Positions 30,818 through 44,632 of a stretch of DNA of 64,000 nt are shown here, piece by piece. The first letter of the stretch is position 1; each line of letters opens with the position of its first letter. The translations under genes were made by a program, and so were the position numbers. The stretch spans positions 117,574 through 181,573 of the forward strand of contig JAPSLL010000003.1 of assembly GCA_031180805.1 (NCBI GenBank), in the 5' to 3' direction. The DNA is from Bacillus sp. (in: firmicutes) (GTDB taxonomy: Bacteria; Bacillota; Bacilli; Bacillales; Bacillaceae). The notes under the pieces were generated by a model, which saw only the letters and a program-made list of their open reading frames with translations, made no database searches and had not been told where the DNA came from.

Positions 30818-31228
30818 TTATTTTTTAAATTTATTCAATGATTCTGCTAATTTTTTGTTTTGGGATTTTGAATAAAAATAAAATGCAATTATATGTCCTA
30901 CCAAGGTCAATAAAATAAATAATACTACATATTCTTTTATTAAGTGAAACATGTCGGTTGAAAAAAGATACACTACTAATAAACTACCAAATGAATTGAT
31001 AAGTGTACTGATAATGATATTTATTGATGCCTTAAACGTTGAATACCCCCATAAATAGGGATAAATAATACCGAATATAATCCCAGAAATCACGCCAATC
31101 CCTATTAAATTCCAAACATAATTAAATGGTATATTCAGCCCATTGTATACTAAAGTAGCTAATAAAAAAACCCATATAATACTCCCGAATGCTGCTTGGG
31201 TAAAACTTTGTCTTAAATGATTAATCAT
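30818..31228 (-). CDS. DUF3021 four-TM membrane protein
   Basis: 136 aa, hydrophobic, coupled to LytTR gene (4-bp overlap). Confidence 0.75.
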   Translation of the reverse strand: MINHLRQSFTQAAFGSIIWVFLLATLVYNGLNIPFNYVWNLIGIGVISGIIFGIIYPYLWGYSTFKASINIIISTLINSFGSLLVVYLFSTDMFHLIKEYVVLFILLTLVGHIIAFYFYSKSQNKKLAESLNKFKK

Positions 31229-31665
31229 GATAATCTCTCCTTTATCATTTTTGCATAATGTCTACTAACTAAATATTTTTTATTATTTTTTGTAAATACC
31301 TCTAATCGTGCATGCTTACCAGACTTAAAAGATGTAACTTGAGATAGGTTTAAAATGGTTGAATTGTTTATTCTATATAGTCCATTCGCTTCCAAATCCT
31401 GCAACTCTTTTAGTCGTTTCTCATGTAGATATTCTTCGTTATTTGCTAATACTATTTTAGTTAGATGCCCTAAAGATTCAATAACTTCAACTTGTTGAAT
31501 ATCTATGCGAAGTTTTCTATTGTTCTTAGGATTTTGAACATTTAATGTTTTGTCTGAAAATAACCTATCTTTAAGTGAAGCTAACTTTTCTTTATGAACT
31601 GGATTTGATATGATTTCTATTTCATCAATTGTCCGTTCTCTATCCCAATTAAAGATTAATTTCAT
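31225..31665 (-). CDS. LytTR DNA-binding domain regulator
   Basis: LYRINNSTILNLSQVTSFKSGKHARLEVFTKNNKKYLVSRHYAKMIKERL; likely start MKLIFNWD. Confidence 0.85.
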   Translation of the reverse strand: MKLIFNWDRERTIDEIEIISNPVHKEKLASLKDRLFSDKTLNVQNPKNNRKLRIDIQQVEVIESLGHLTKIVLANNEEYLHEKRLKELQDLEANGLYRINNSTILNLSQVTSFKSGKHARLEVFTKNNKKYLVSRHYAKMIKERLS

Positions 31666-31869
31666 TATGGCCTCCTTTCTTATTTCAAGAATAACAATCA
31701 CATTAAGGAATGGATATATTTAATTGTTTTGTTACAAAAAAACTACCTCTTCTTGCATTAAGCTGATTTATGAAAAATACTGATACAGTATAATTCTCAT
31801 GTTCATCCCTTGTAAATGATAACGCAAGCCATATCCTTAAGGTATTCCGAACTGCAATAGGGATATGTA

Positions 31870-32152
31870 AAAGTGAAGCGCACAAAAGAGAAAACAAATG
31901 CCATTTATAAAAACGCAAAAATTGATGTGGAACCATTATTGGATTCTCAATTTTCTGTAAAAGGGAAAATCAGTAGAGATATGAAATGTACCCCGCGTTA
32001 ATAGTAGTGAATGTAAGAAAATTTACCGCCATTAAACTAGGGATTTTGAAGAAATTCACAAACAAAATAGAGAAAGGTGAATTTGAGTACCCTCAAATTC
32101 ACCTTTCTCTCTATTCGAAGCTAGTTATTTCCCAGCCTCTAACTTATTTTTA
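31870..32152 (+). pseudogene. Transposase C-terminal relic (frameshifted)
   Basis: VKRTKEKTNAIYKNAKIDVEP..FSVKGKISRD then, in another frame, ALIVVNVRKFTAIKLGILKKF...SQPLTYF*. Confidence 0.5.
32075..32109 (-). terminator. Terminator of GH43 gene
   Basis: AAAGGTGAATTTGAG-TACC-CTCAAATTCACCTTT. Confidence 0.8.
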
Positions 32153-33157
32153 GCCATGTAAATCAGCTCTAGGTTTTATTACCTTAAAGCTGTTCTCCGT
32201 TTCTTCTACTTCATAAATCTTAGCTCGAGACTCTGGTGTACTAAATGGTTGATGTAGAATAAGCATCCAATCATCATAAAATGTTTTGAAAAGCATTCCA
32301 TGTCCACTATCACCTTCAACTAATGGTTCAAGCTGTTCCCAAGGTCCCATTAGCCTCCCTGACTTTGATCTAGCGATTGTCTGGACATAGCTATCATTTT
32401 TATAGCTCGACCATAGCATTACAAGATGTCCGCCTTTTGTACGGTACAATTGACAGCCATCAGAAACATAAACAGTAGGCTTTACATCTGGCTTTCGTTC
32501 AGCATTTATCCACGGTGCATCTGACGCTTTAAATAGATGAAGAGGTTCACCATCTGCGCAAGACAAATCAGCCTTAAGCGGAACCGCCTCAAATGTCCCA
32601 TCGATTACTTGAATCCATTCATGACAATATATCATCCATGGATTTCCATCCTCATCTACATACAAAGTGCCATCTAATGTCATGAAATTGCTAGGAGGAA
32701 CTGGGCCATCCGTTTTTAGTAATTCAAACGGACCGTCCGGTGAATTAGATACGGCAATACTAGTACCTCGAAGATGATTGGTTTTCCAAACCTCTGGTGG
32801 CTCTGCAAGTATCTTATCTCTATTATGAAGTGTGACGAATAAATAATATTTCCCATCGTACTGATGAACCTCAGGTGCCCATGTCCCATGCTGTGGATGT
32901 GCCCACGTTCCATCCGGTACTTCAAAAATGACATAAGGACCCTCCCAGTTTAGTAGGTCTTTGCTTTTATAAACTAGTACACTACTTTTCTCTAAATCTG
33001 TTAATTCTGGAATTCCTGTCGTATAAAGATAGTAAGTATTTGTTTCTTTATGTGATAAAACAAATGGGTCATGAGCAGGAATATTTTTCAGCCTATGTCC
33101 CTTTCTAGGATATGTTGTATCTGACGCTTTGTTATACGGCATTTTAAGCATCTCCAA
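32150..33157 (-). CDS. GH43 family glycosidase (arabinosidase/xylosidase-like, cytoplasmic)
   Basis: AHDPFVLSHKETNTYYLYTTG, GTWAPEVHQYDGKYYLFVTLHN, DGTLYVDEDGNPWMIYCHEW, GDSGHGMLFKTF. Confidence 0.88.
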   Translation of the reverse strand: MEMLKMPYNKASDTTYPRKGHRLKNIPAHDPFVLSHKETNTYYLYTTGIPELTDLEKSSVLVYKSKDLLNWEGPYVIFEVPDGTWAHPQHGTWAPEVHQYDGKYYLFVTLHNRDKILAEPPEVWKTNHLRGTSIAVSNSPDGPFELLKTDGPVPPSNFMTLDGTLYVDEDGNPWMIYCHEWIQVIDGTFEAVPLKADLSCADGEPLHLFKASDAPWINAERKPDVKPTVYVSDGCQLYRTKGGHLVMLWSSYKNDSYVQTIARSKSGRLMGPWEQLEPLVEGDSGHGMLFKTFYDDWMLILHQPFSTPESRAKIYEVEETENSFKVIKPRADLHG

Positions 33158-33296
33158 ACAATTATTTTTATTCTTTTAGCTTCTCACCTATGTCGAAGGT
33201 TCTGTTTCCAAGTACTATTGCTTAAATGAGAGTTCTTTAAGCTCCTCTGTCCTTTCGTGTGATCACACTTCTAAAGATTTAAAGAAAGTAACAATA

Positions 33297-35666
33297 TTAT
33301 CCAACATTAATTTCAACAGATGAGCTTTCCAAGCCAACAGATGATGTTTTTAATGTAATGGTTCCTGCTTTGTCAGTAGACTTCACATATATTAATAATT
33401 TCCCATTGTAGGCTTTTCTCTTTGCTTCTTTATAATTCTGATGACTTATAGGGTTACTGCACTCAATTCCGATAATTTCACCAGGTCCCTCAATCTCACA
33501 TTCAATTTGATTATCTGCATCATAGACAAGGGTATTGTTCTTATCAAGGATTTGAACTTCTACATGTGCTACATCTTGTTTGTTAGCTTTTAGTGTAATC
33601 GTATCTGAAAGTAACTCTAACTTAAAAGGCTCATCAGCTGTCTTTAATTCATATGAACAGCAAATGCTACCGTTCCTTTTACCTATAGCCTTAATTGTCC
33701 CTTTAGCGTATGGAATGTCCCAATAGATCGTTCCATCTGGAAAATCTTTACGCTTTTTTATACCTAACGATTCACCATTTAAAAGTAAGTCCACTTCAGG
33801 ACAATTAGTACAACAAGCGACTCTTACACTCTCTCCTTCATTTCCCTTCCAAGCACCGACAACTTCATGGTCCCAATAAATTTGCCCTGGATTCTCTTCC
33901 TTGATAGGTGTCAAGCCGATATAGACCATGTCGTGATTAGACCATTCGCTTTGTTTAAAATAGTATAGCGGCTTTTTGAAGCCAGCAAGATCGAGCATTC
34001 CAGATGTTGCGTGGCGTACTGGCCATCCACGTGCTTCTCCCAAATAATCAATCCCTGTCCAGATAAACTGACCTGATATAAAATCATTTTGTTCGACAGC
34101 CATCCATACATCGTGATTTCTTCCATTTTCGCTTCCGTAAATCACTCTATTAGGGTATTTTTTATGGTCTTCAATATAACGAAATTCTTGATAGTTATAA
34201 CCAACTACATCAAGAGCATCTGGAAACTCAGTTTCATTTGACATTATGACACTTGCTAAAGCTGCTGTTACAGGTCGGGTTGGATCATAATGCTTTACAA
34301 CACTCGCCAGCCTTTTGGCGATTTCCCCCATTCTCTTTGCATCAGGTTTTTCAGCATTATAACGCTCTTCAAGTACTGGGTGTGAATAAGGATCATTCGG
34401 GTAATCAATTTCATTCCCAATACTCCAAAAAATAATCGACGGATGGTTTCGGTCTCTTAACACCATGTCCTTCAAATCCGTTTCTGCCCATTCAGCAAAT
34501 TCAGAAGCATAGCCATCTAAAGCTGGTTCGCCTCTATTCCATCCCTCTACCCACTTATTTTTAGGAAATTCCCACTCATCAAATGCTTCATCCTGAACTA
34601 AAAATCCATATGAATCACACATATCTAACAATTCTGGTGCAGGGGGATTATGACTCATTCTAATCGCATTCACACCAGCCTCTTTTAAGAGCCGCAAACG
34701 ACGATGCCAAACCTTTTCAGGAACAGCCGCTCCTAGACAGCCCGCATCATGATGGATACATACACCTTTTAACTTCATGCTTTTACCATTAAGATAAAAG
34801 CCTGAATCCACATCGAAATGAAATGACCGAACACCAAGCGGCGTGGTCACCACATCTATCACTTCACCATTTTTTATCATTTTCGTTTCAACACTATATA
34901 AATACGGATGATCAGGTGACCAAAGATTTGGTTGTTCAAGGAAGACAGAATGCTCCAAGTCAAGTTCGTCATTTGCTGGAATCTTCTCGATAGATGAACA
35001 GGAGAGCATTTCTTTTCCTTTAGCATCTTTAATATGATGTTCTATTTGAATTGTAGCTTCGTTTTGATATTCATTTTTCACACTTGTTTGAATATGGATT
35101 TCAGCCTCTTGTGTTGATATGTTCGGTGTCGTAACAAATATTCCATATGGCTTGATATACACATTATCCGTTATATTGATGAATACATTTCGGTAAATAC
35201 CAGAGCCTGGATACCAACGAGAATCAGCAAAATCAGAGTGATCTACTTTTATAGCAAGTACATTTTCCTTTGTTTCAAAATTCACATATGGAGTCAGGTC
35301 ATAATGAAATGAGCTGTAACCATATGGTCGTTTACCAAGAAAGTGTTCATTGATCCAGACTTCACTATTTTTATAAATTCCATCAAACTGAATAAATAGC
35401 TTCTTTCCCTTAATACTATTAGGTATAGTGAATTTCTTTCGATACCAACCGATCCCACCTGGTAAATACCCTGTTGAGCTTGCATATTCCTTCTTAAACG
35501 GACCTTCAATACTCCAATCATGTGGCAAATCTAATGTACGCCAAGCTGAATCATCAAACTGAATTTTATACGCATCAGAATTGTTTCCTTTTAAGAATTT
35601 CCAATCAAAGTTAAACATTCTACTTTTTACAGACAGATTCCAGTCTTGAGTTAGTACATTTGACAT
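33297..35666 (-). CDS. GH2 family glycosidase (beta-galactosidase/glucuronidase-like)
   Basis: FNFDWKFLKGN, LDLPHDWSIEGPF, VNAIRMSHNPPAPELLDMCDSYGFLVQDEAFDEW, WSIGNEIDYPN; likely start MSNVLTQDW. Confidence 0.92.
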   Translation of the reverse strand: MSNVLTQDWNLSVKSRMFNFDWKFLKGNNSDAYKIQFDDSAWRTLDLPHDWSIEGPFKKEYASSTGYLPGGIGWYRKKFTIPNSIKGKKLFIQFDGIYKNSEVWINEHFLGKRPYGYSSFHYDLTPYVNFETKENVLAIKVDHSDFADSRWYPGSGIYRNVFINITDNVYIKPYGIFVTTPNISTQEAEIHIQTSVKNEYQNEATIQIEHHIKDAKGKEMLSCSSIEKIPANDELDLEHSVFLEQPNLWSPDHPYLYSVETKMIKNGEVIDVVTTPLGVRSFHFDVDSGFYLNGKSMKLKGVCIHHDAGCLGAAVPEKVWHRRLRLLKEAGVNAIRMSHNPPAPELLDMCDSYGFLVQDEAFDEWEFPKNKWVEGWNRGEPALDGYASEFAEWAETDLKDMVLRDRNHPSIIFWSIGNEIDYPNDPYSHPVLEERYNAEKPDAKRMGEIAKRLASVVKHYDPTRPVTAALASVIMSNETEFPDALDVVGYNYQEFRYIEDHKKYPNRVIYGSENGRNHDVWMAVEQNDFISGQFIWTGIDYLGEARGWPVRHATSGMLDLAGFKKPLYYFKQSEWSNHDMVYIGLTPIKEENPGQIYWDHEVVGAWKGNEGESVRVACCTNCPEVDLLLNGESLGIKKRKDFPDGTIYWDIPYAKGTIKAIGKRNGSICCSYELKTADEPFKLELLSDTITLKANKQDVAHVEVQILDKNNTLVYDADNQIECEIEGPGEIIGIECSNPISHQNYKEAKRKAYNGKLLIYVKSTDKAGTITLKTSSVGLESSSVEINVG

Positions 35667-35732
35667 AATCGCTGCACCCCTTAACAAGTGATTGTAAGTG
35701 TTTATTTAAAGCGTATTTAGACTGATAGAATA

Positions 35733-35760
35733 AGGGCTATCAAGCAAGTATGATAGCCCT
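35733..35760 (-). terminator. Terminator after the ABC transporter operon
   Basis: AGGGCTATCA-8 nt-TGATAGCCCT. Confidence 0.75.
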
Positions 35761-35786
35761 CTTTTCACTTAACTTTCATCGTTAGA

Positions 35787-37367
35787 TTAATTGCCCTCTA
35801 CAAGCTTTTTATATTCATCCATTTGCTTTTGGATTTCATTTAATACCTTCTCATACCCTGCTGCTTCTAATCTCTTACGCAAATCTTCAACAGCTTTTTC
35901 TGGGTCTCCTGCTTTACCGAAGGCAATTGCGGGTACCATTTGAGCAGTTACTTGTGATAATGCGGCAAGCTCTGCTTCTACAGGAGTACTATCGAAAACA
36001 AATTGTCCATATGGATATGGCTTCTTAATTTTATCGTACTCCGCGTAAATCTCAGACATTCCTTCCCACTTATCAGCACTTGGGATTTCAAACTTGTCAA
36101 CACGTCCACCCCAGAAGTTAGAAGCGAAGGAATGCTTTGTTTCATCATAGCCTTCAGGACGAACACGTTTGCCGTCTTTTATTTCATATTGTACGCCTTC
36201 AATACCATAGTTAAATAGCTTGTAAATTTCCTCATCATTGCGAAGTAAGTCGTATACCATTAACGCCCGTTCTGGGTTTTTACTATGCGATCCAACAGCA
36301 GTAGCTCCGTGAGTAATCGACATTGAAATTAAATTGTCTCGTGTATCAGACCATGCAAACATATCGATTTCTGATCCTGGTTGTTTTATGTCCATTTGTG
36401 GACGTAATCCTGAAAATGTTTCAGTATGATGCTGGTCAGCTCCTGTCTTGCCAGCCTGGAATAATGCACGAGTATCTCCTTTGTAGTTTAATACATCTGC
36501 ACGCCAGTAACCTTTATCTGCCCAATCTTTCATCAGTTTTGCATAATCTACAAAAATATCTTCGAACACCGGACTCATAATTGTATATGGATCATCATAC
36601 GATTTAGCCCAATAAATCGGGAATACTCCTGTAGCGATTGGAATTTCAATCGCATCTGAATAAGAAGTTGTATACCCCCATGCAGTTGTAACATTTGTTC
36701 CTGGTGTATCCCATGGAATGACACCTGGTTTATTATCGATAATACCCTGGAAGTACTTACCTAATGTTTCAAAATCCTTAATAGGTTCTGTTATTCCAAA
36801 TTCCTTTGCCCAATCTGTACGGTAGAAAAAGCCATGGTTTACCCATTGTGTAAAGGAGTCCTCAGGAATCATCACAATTTTGTCTTTATATTTTGTTTGC
36901 TCCCAATTTTCTTCAGATACTTCCTCCCATGTTTTAGGGGCATATGTTGGAAGAAGCTCAGTAATATCCATGAATGCACCTTTTTGTGCATTTCCCCAAG
37001 CATCTAACCAGTCAGTTGCTGTAATAATTAAATCAATAGGTTCTCCAGAAGCAAGAGTTAGATTATACTTTGTCATATAATCCGCCCATTCAATCCACTT
37101 TATTTCAAGATGAGCGTTTACTTTTTCTTTTAATTTAGCATTTACTTGTTCCATTACTTTTTCTAATTGACCGTTTGTCGGTTTATCTCCCAATGTCATC
37201 ATCGTAATCGTAACAAATTCAGAAGTATCAATTTTCCCATCTTCATTTACCTTTGTGCTTGGATTTGAGTTTTCTGAATTCGTTTGACTAGATCCATTGC
37301 AGGCCACAAGGCTAAAGGTCAACAGCATTGCCATGAACAGTACTAACAACTCTTTCATCTTTAACAT
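35787..37367 (-). CDS. Carbohydrate ABC transporter substrate-binding lipoprotein (LplA-like)
   Basis: Signal peptide with lipobox SLVACNG; ADYMTKYNLTLASGEPIDLIITATDW. Confidence 0.9.
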   Translation of the reverse strand: MLKMKELLVLFMAMLLTFSLVACNGSSQTNSENSNPSTKVNEDGKIDTSEFVTITMMTLGDKPTNGQLEKVMEQVNAKLKEKVNAHLEIKWIEWADYMTKYNLTLASGEPIDLIITATDWLDAWGNAQKGAFMDITELLPTYAPKTWEEVSEENWEQTKYKDKIVMIPEDSFTQWVNHGFFYRTDWAKEFGITEPIKDFETLGKYFQGIIDNKPGVIPWDTPGTNVTTAWGYTTSYSDAIEIPIATGVFPIYWAKSYDDPYTIMSPVFEDIFVDYAKLMKDWADKGYWRADVLNYKGDTRALFQAGKTGADQHHTETFSGLRPQMDIKQPGSEIDMFAWSDTRDNLISMSITHGATAVGSHSKNPERALMVYDLLRNDEEIYKLFNYGIEGVQYEIKDGKRVRPEGYDETKHSFASNFWGGRVDKFEIPSADKWEGMSEIYAEYDKIKKPYPYGQFVFDSTPVEAELAALSQVTAQMVPAIAFGKAGDPEKAVEDLRKRLEAAGYEKVLNEIQKQMDEYKKLVEGN

Positions 37368-37435
37368 ATAATTGCCTCCCTTTACTTAATTGTTAAATTC
37401 TATGAAATGAGGATGTTCCCTCAGGCCATAACCAA

Positions 37436-38344
37436 TTATCCTTTTACTGCTCCAACCGTAATCCCTTTAATAAAGAATCGTTGTACAAAAGGATAGAAGA
37501 GAATAACCGGACCAGTTGCAATCACTGCTGTTGCCATTTTCATCGTTTCCAAAGGTATTTCCTGTGGTGCTACATTTGAAGCTGCTGCAGAATTCCTTAT
37601 GAAATCAGCACTTGTAATAACGTTATAAAGGAATAACTGTAACGGTCGATATTCCATGTTCGGTGATAGGAATAGCATTGAGTTGTACCATTCATTCCAA
37701 TAGCCTAACGCAATAAAGAGACCAATAGTAGCCAGAGCTGGTGTTGACATTGGAAGAATTAATCTGAGAAAAATCGTAAAATCACCTGCACCATCCATTT
37801 TCGCTGATTCTGTAATTTCATGTGGTATCGACTTAGTAAACGCTTTCATCATAATGATTAAAAACGGACTTAATAATCCAGGAAGAAGTACTGCAAGATA
37901 ATTATCTTTAAGATGCAAATACTGTGAGATTAACAGATAAAACGGCACTAACCCACCAGAAAAAAGTGTTGTGAAGTAAATATAAAATGAAATCTTATTT
38001 CGATAGTGGAAGTCCACTCGTTGTAGTGCATAGCCTGTCATAGCGACAATAAACAAACCTAATGCTGTACCAACAATCGTAATTCCAAACGTTACAGCAT
38101 ATGAACCTATAATAAGTCTAGGATTTCTAAAAACAATTTCGTATGCAAACGTTGTGAAATCTAGCGGCCATAAGGAAAATCCATTTTCCATAATCGCTTG
38201 CTCTGATGAGAAGGAAGAAGAAACGATTAACACAAAGGGTAAAAGACAACATAAGGAAAAAATCCCGATAAACCCATAACCGATTATACGAACCATTATG
38301 GTCGATAAGTCTATATTCCGTCTACTCGTACTTTGCATAAACAT
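37436..38344 (-). CDS. Carbohydrate ABC permease (LplC/YtcP-like)
   Basis: EAA loop HEITESAKMDGAGDFTIFLRLILPMSTPALATIGLF. Confidence 0.9.
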   Translation of the reverse strand: MFMQSTSRRNIDLSTIMVRIIGYGFIGIFSLCCLLPFVLIVSSSFSSEQAIMENGFSLWPLDFTTFAYEIVFRNPRLIIGSYAVTFGITIVGTALGLFIVAMTGYALQRVDFHYRNKISFYIYFTTLFSGGLVPFYLLISQYLHLKDNYLAVLLPGLLSPFLIIMMKAFTKSIPHEITESAKMDGAGDFTIFLRLILPMSTPALATIGLFIALGYWNEWYNSMLFLSPNMEYRPLQLFLYNVITSADFIRNSAAASNVAPQEIPLETMKMATAVIATGPVILFYPFVQRFFIKGITVGAVKG

Positions 38345-38354
38345 TTCCCTCCTT

Positions 38355-39323
38355 CTAAAACAATGAGTTTTCTGGCGAGAATTTTTTAACTAGCCAGTTT
38401 GCAGTAATGACGATAATAAATCCAAATACGGATTGATATAAACTAACAGCACTTCCAAGAGAGAAGTTGAAATTTGTCATTAATGTACGAAACACATACG
38501 TCTCAATAATGTCCGTCGACTCATAAAGCATTGTATTATTTGCCCCAACTAAATTGTAGAACAAGCCGAAGTTCCCTCGTAATACTCCACCTAAAGAGAA
38601 TAGGAGTAAAATGATGAAGGTCGGTTTTAGCCAAGGAATAATAATATATCGAATTCGTTGAAATGCATTTGCTCCATCAATTTCTGCCGCTTCTAAAATC
38701 GATTTGTCCAGACCCATAATGGCAGCAAAATAGACAATTGAGCCATAGCCTGTAGATTGCCAAAGGAAGGTTACAACGATGATATATGGCCATATTGCAG
38801 GATTAGAATATGTTTGAACTGGATCCATTCCGATTGATTTCAAAAATGAATTTAGCGTACCATAATCGTAGCTAAGAATGTTATATGCTAGTAAACCAAT
38901 CAGAACTGCGGATATAAAATGCGGGAGAAACATAATTGTTTGTGATACTTTTTTGAACCATTTACTTCGAAGTTCGTTTAACATAATTGCGACACCGATT
39001 TGTAGGAAGTTACCGAGAATAATAAATGCTAGGTTATAAGCAACTGTATTAAAGGTTAGCTTCCATAAATCTCCTGTCATAATTAAAAAGCGAAAATTCT
39101 CTAAGCCAACAAAAGCGCTTTCAAATATCCCGAGTGAATAATCATAATTTACGAATGCAAGATATAATCCTGGCATTGGTAGATAAGCAAATATAGCAAA
39201 GAAAATAATTGCAGGTAAACACATTAGCAATAGGGTTCGGTTCTTCCACATTCTTTTAAATACAGACTCTTTCTTCTGTTTTTCAACAATTGTTGTCTGT
39301 GACTGCACAGTTACGGTTTTCAT
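38355..39323 (-). CDS. Carbohydrate ABC permease (LplB-like)
   Basis: EAAEIDGANAFQRIRYIIIPWLKPTFIILLLFSLGG; likely start MKTVTVQS. Confidence 0.9.
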   Translation of the reverse strand: MKTVTVQSQTTIVEKQKKESVFKRMWKNRTLLLMCLPAIIFFAIFAYLPMPGLYLAFVNYDYSLGIFESAFVGLENFRFLIMTGDLWKLTFNTVAYNLAFIILGNFLQIGVAIMLNELRSKWFKKVSQTIMFLPHFISAVLIGLLAYNILSYDYGTLNSFLKSIGMDPVQTYSNPAIWPYIIVVTFLWQSTGYGSIVYFAAIMGLDKSILEAAEIDGANAFQRIRYIIIPWLKPTFIILLLFSLGGVLRGNFGLFYNLVGANNTMLYESTDIIETYVFRTLMTNFNFSLGSAVSLYQSVFGFIIVITANWLVKKFSPENSLF

Positions 39324-39509
39324 ATAAATCCCCCCTAACAACATAATCTTAAATAATGTAGCAGCAACCAACTTAACAAAATAAAGCGACAATGTTATCT
39401 AGTTGATTACTAATCTCTTACCATACGCAATATTTAAAAAGACTTTCTTATATAATAGAAAGGCTTGTTATATGTATATGGAGAAGAAAAATGTAATATA
39501 AACTAGAAA

Positions 39510-39523
39510 TGAAATGGGTTTCA
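39510..39523. promoter_or_regulatory. LacI-type operator copy 1
   Basis: TGAAATGGGTTTCA upstream of the ABC operon. Confidence 0.7.
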
Positions 39524-39591
39524 AAAATCGACAATAAAAATATGGATGACTAATTGATTAACACTTTTTTGCATGATTTCTAGGAAGGATA

Positions 39592-39605
39592 TGAAATGGG
39601 TTTCA
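39592..39605. promoter_or_regulatory. LacI-type operator copy 2
   Basis: TGAAATGGGTTTCA, identical to copy 1. Confidence 0.7.
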
Positions 39606-39771
39606 AAAATTAATTACAGTGTTTCTTATACATCATTTTGATTTGTAATACCAACTTTGTAAGCGGTTACTACAATTCCCATTATATTCATACGACAAAT
39701 AAAAGTAAATACAATTATTTTGACAAATTTCTATGAAATTTTTAGACTCTCCTCCTGGAAGGCGTGAATAT

Positions 39772-39785
39772 TGAAACGGGTTTCT
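39772..39785. promoter_or_regulatory. LacI-type operator copy 3
   Basis: TGAAACGGGTTTCT. Confidence 0.55.
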
Positions 39786-39796
39786 AAATGCACTCA

Positions 39797-39843
39797 TTAG
39801 CTGTTCCCTCGCCCTACATGAACTAATCCAAGGGAACAGCTAA
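39797..39843 (-). terminator. Terminator after lacZ
   Basis: TTAGCTGTTCCCT...AGGGAACAGCTAA. Confidence 0.75.
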
Positions 39844-39902
39844 ACTTCTTAGTATGAATGATTAAATACTCATTTGCTCATATGTGAAATCTTTACGAGA
39901 AG

Positions 39903-43097
<3,195 letters not shown>

Positions 43098-43100
43098 TTA

Positions 43101-43114
43101 TGAAACCCATTTCA
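43101..43114. promoter_or_regulatory. LacI-type operator copy 4
   Basis: TGAAACCCATTTCA upstream of lacZ. Confidence 0.7.
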
Positions 43115-43191
43115 TCAATACTCAAATCAAAGGAATAGAGAATTTTATCATAGTAATATTCATTTCTATTACATTATATTCCTTTTAACAA

Positions 43192-43205
43192 GAAACCCTT
43201 TTCAT
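43192..43205. promoter_or_regulatory. LacI-type operator copy 5 (degenerate)
   Basis: AGAAACCCTTTTCA. Confidence 0.5.
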
Positions 43206-43251
43206 GATTATCGTACCTTACTCTTAGGTAATAAGCAATATTTTCCACATA

Positions 43252-44286
43252 TTATTCAGAAAATAATTTACAAGAATCTCTTAATATGAGTGAAGTTGGA
43301 ACAACCGTTTCTCTCTCTGCATCCCTTTCATTAATTAAATCCACTAGAACATTGATAGCAGTTTCCCCTAACAAATCATAATTTTGACTTACAGTCGTAA
43401 TCCCAGGAGGGAAATGCTCTGCCAAATAAATATCGTCAAACCCAACAACAGAAACATCATCCGGAACCTTTAGACCAAACTTTGTTAGGACTTTTATTAC
43501 TCCAATCGCTACAAAATCATTTGCACAGATTACAGCAGTTGGTCTTTCTTTTAAATAGAGCAGCTGTGCAGCAACCTCTTCACCAGATTCAATGCTAAAC
43601 CCATTGCAAAAAACCCAATCTTTATTGACATCTAATCCTTTATTATTCATCATTTTAACAAACGTGTTCTTTTTTACATCTGTTGAACTTATTCCTTCTA
43701 TTCCACCGAGGAACCCAATCTTTTTATGATTTAGATTAACTAATAATTCAACAAGCTTTTCCATTCCCGATTCTTCATCCGTTCTTACAATATGTGCATC
43801 GACTCCTGTCATCTGCCCATTCACAAAAACGACAGGTATTCTATCCATCACTTTCTTCATTTCATCTGCGTACTTTTGTTCGGTGTCAGTGTCATTAATT
43901 CTTCCACCTAAATAAATGATCCCATCCACCTGTTTTTCTATCAAGCTTTGCAAATATTTTGATTCATTTTCCGAGCTGTTCATCGTATTGCACAAAAATG
44001 ACGTATACCCTAATTCCAAAGCATGTGCTTCACTTTTTTGCACTAATGTTGAAAAAAATGGGTGATTGATATCCGGTAGAATAAAACCAATCGTCTTCGA
44101 TTGCTTGTGTAATAAGCTCCTTGCTAAACTATTAGGCCGAAAATTATATTTTTCAATTACATCAACGATTTTTCGCATTGTCTGTGGACGAACCTTCGCA
44201 TTTCCCGTAAGTACTCTCGAAACTGTAGCAGGAGATACATTCGCTTCTTTCGCAATATCATAGATTGTTATGTTTTCTTTTTTCAT
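43252..44286 (-). CDS. LacI family transcriptional regulator
   Basis: ITIYDIAKEANVSPATVSRVLTGNAKVRPQTMRKIVDVIEKYNFRPNSLARSL. Confidence 0.96.
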   Translation of the reverse strand: MKKENITIYDIAKEANVSPATVSRVLTGNAKVRPQTMRKIVDVIEKYNFRPNSLARSLLHKQSKTIGFILPDINHPFFSTLVQKSEAHALELGYTSFLCNTMNSSENESKYLQSLIEKQVDGIIYLGGRINDTDTEQKYADEMKKVMDRIPVVFVNGQMTGVDAHIVRTDEESGMEKLVELLVNLNHKKIGFLGGIEGISSTDVKKNTFVKMMNNKGLDVNKDWVFCNGFSIESGEEVAAQLLYLKERPTAVICANDFVAIGVIKVLTKFGLKVPDDVSVVGFDDIYLAEHFPPGITTVSQNYDLLGETAINVLVDLINERDAERETVVPTSLILRDSCKLFSE

Positions 44287-44333
44287 AGCTTTCCTCCATC
44301 GCGTATAATTTCATTGCAATCTTGAAGGTATTT

Positions 44334-44347
44334 TGAAACCCATTTCA
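44334..44347. promoter_or_regulatory. LacI-type operator copy 6 (autoregulatory)
   Basis: TGAAACCCATTTCA upstream of the lacI-type gene. Confidence 0.7.
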
Positions 44348-44632
44348 TTTAATTTAAATGCAATATTATCCATAAGTCAATAAGTATCTTGATTCAACTA
44401 CCTTTTAAACTATTTATCGTTTCTTTTTAACGCTCTCTTTTTTCAAATGAATGGTCATAGTCCTTGTTTCATAAATTGCCTACCTCTTGTCTATACACTA
44501 CTATTATTCCTTCGATCAAGTATGTGCCATAAACTTTATACATCGGGATTACTTTTTACACCTAAAAATCTCCTACATCTAGACTTTCAATAAAGTTTTC
44601 TCTATATTAGTTTTTAAATAGGGGGTTGTTTA

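Noticed and set aside
31703-31936. 77-aa minus-strand ORF upstream of LytTR
   Set aside because: Antisense to the transposase relic, with no convincing start or family; treated as chance ORF.
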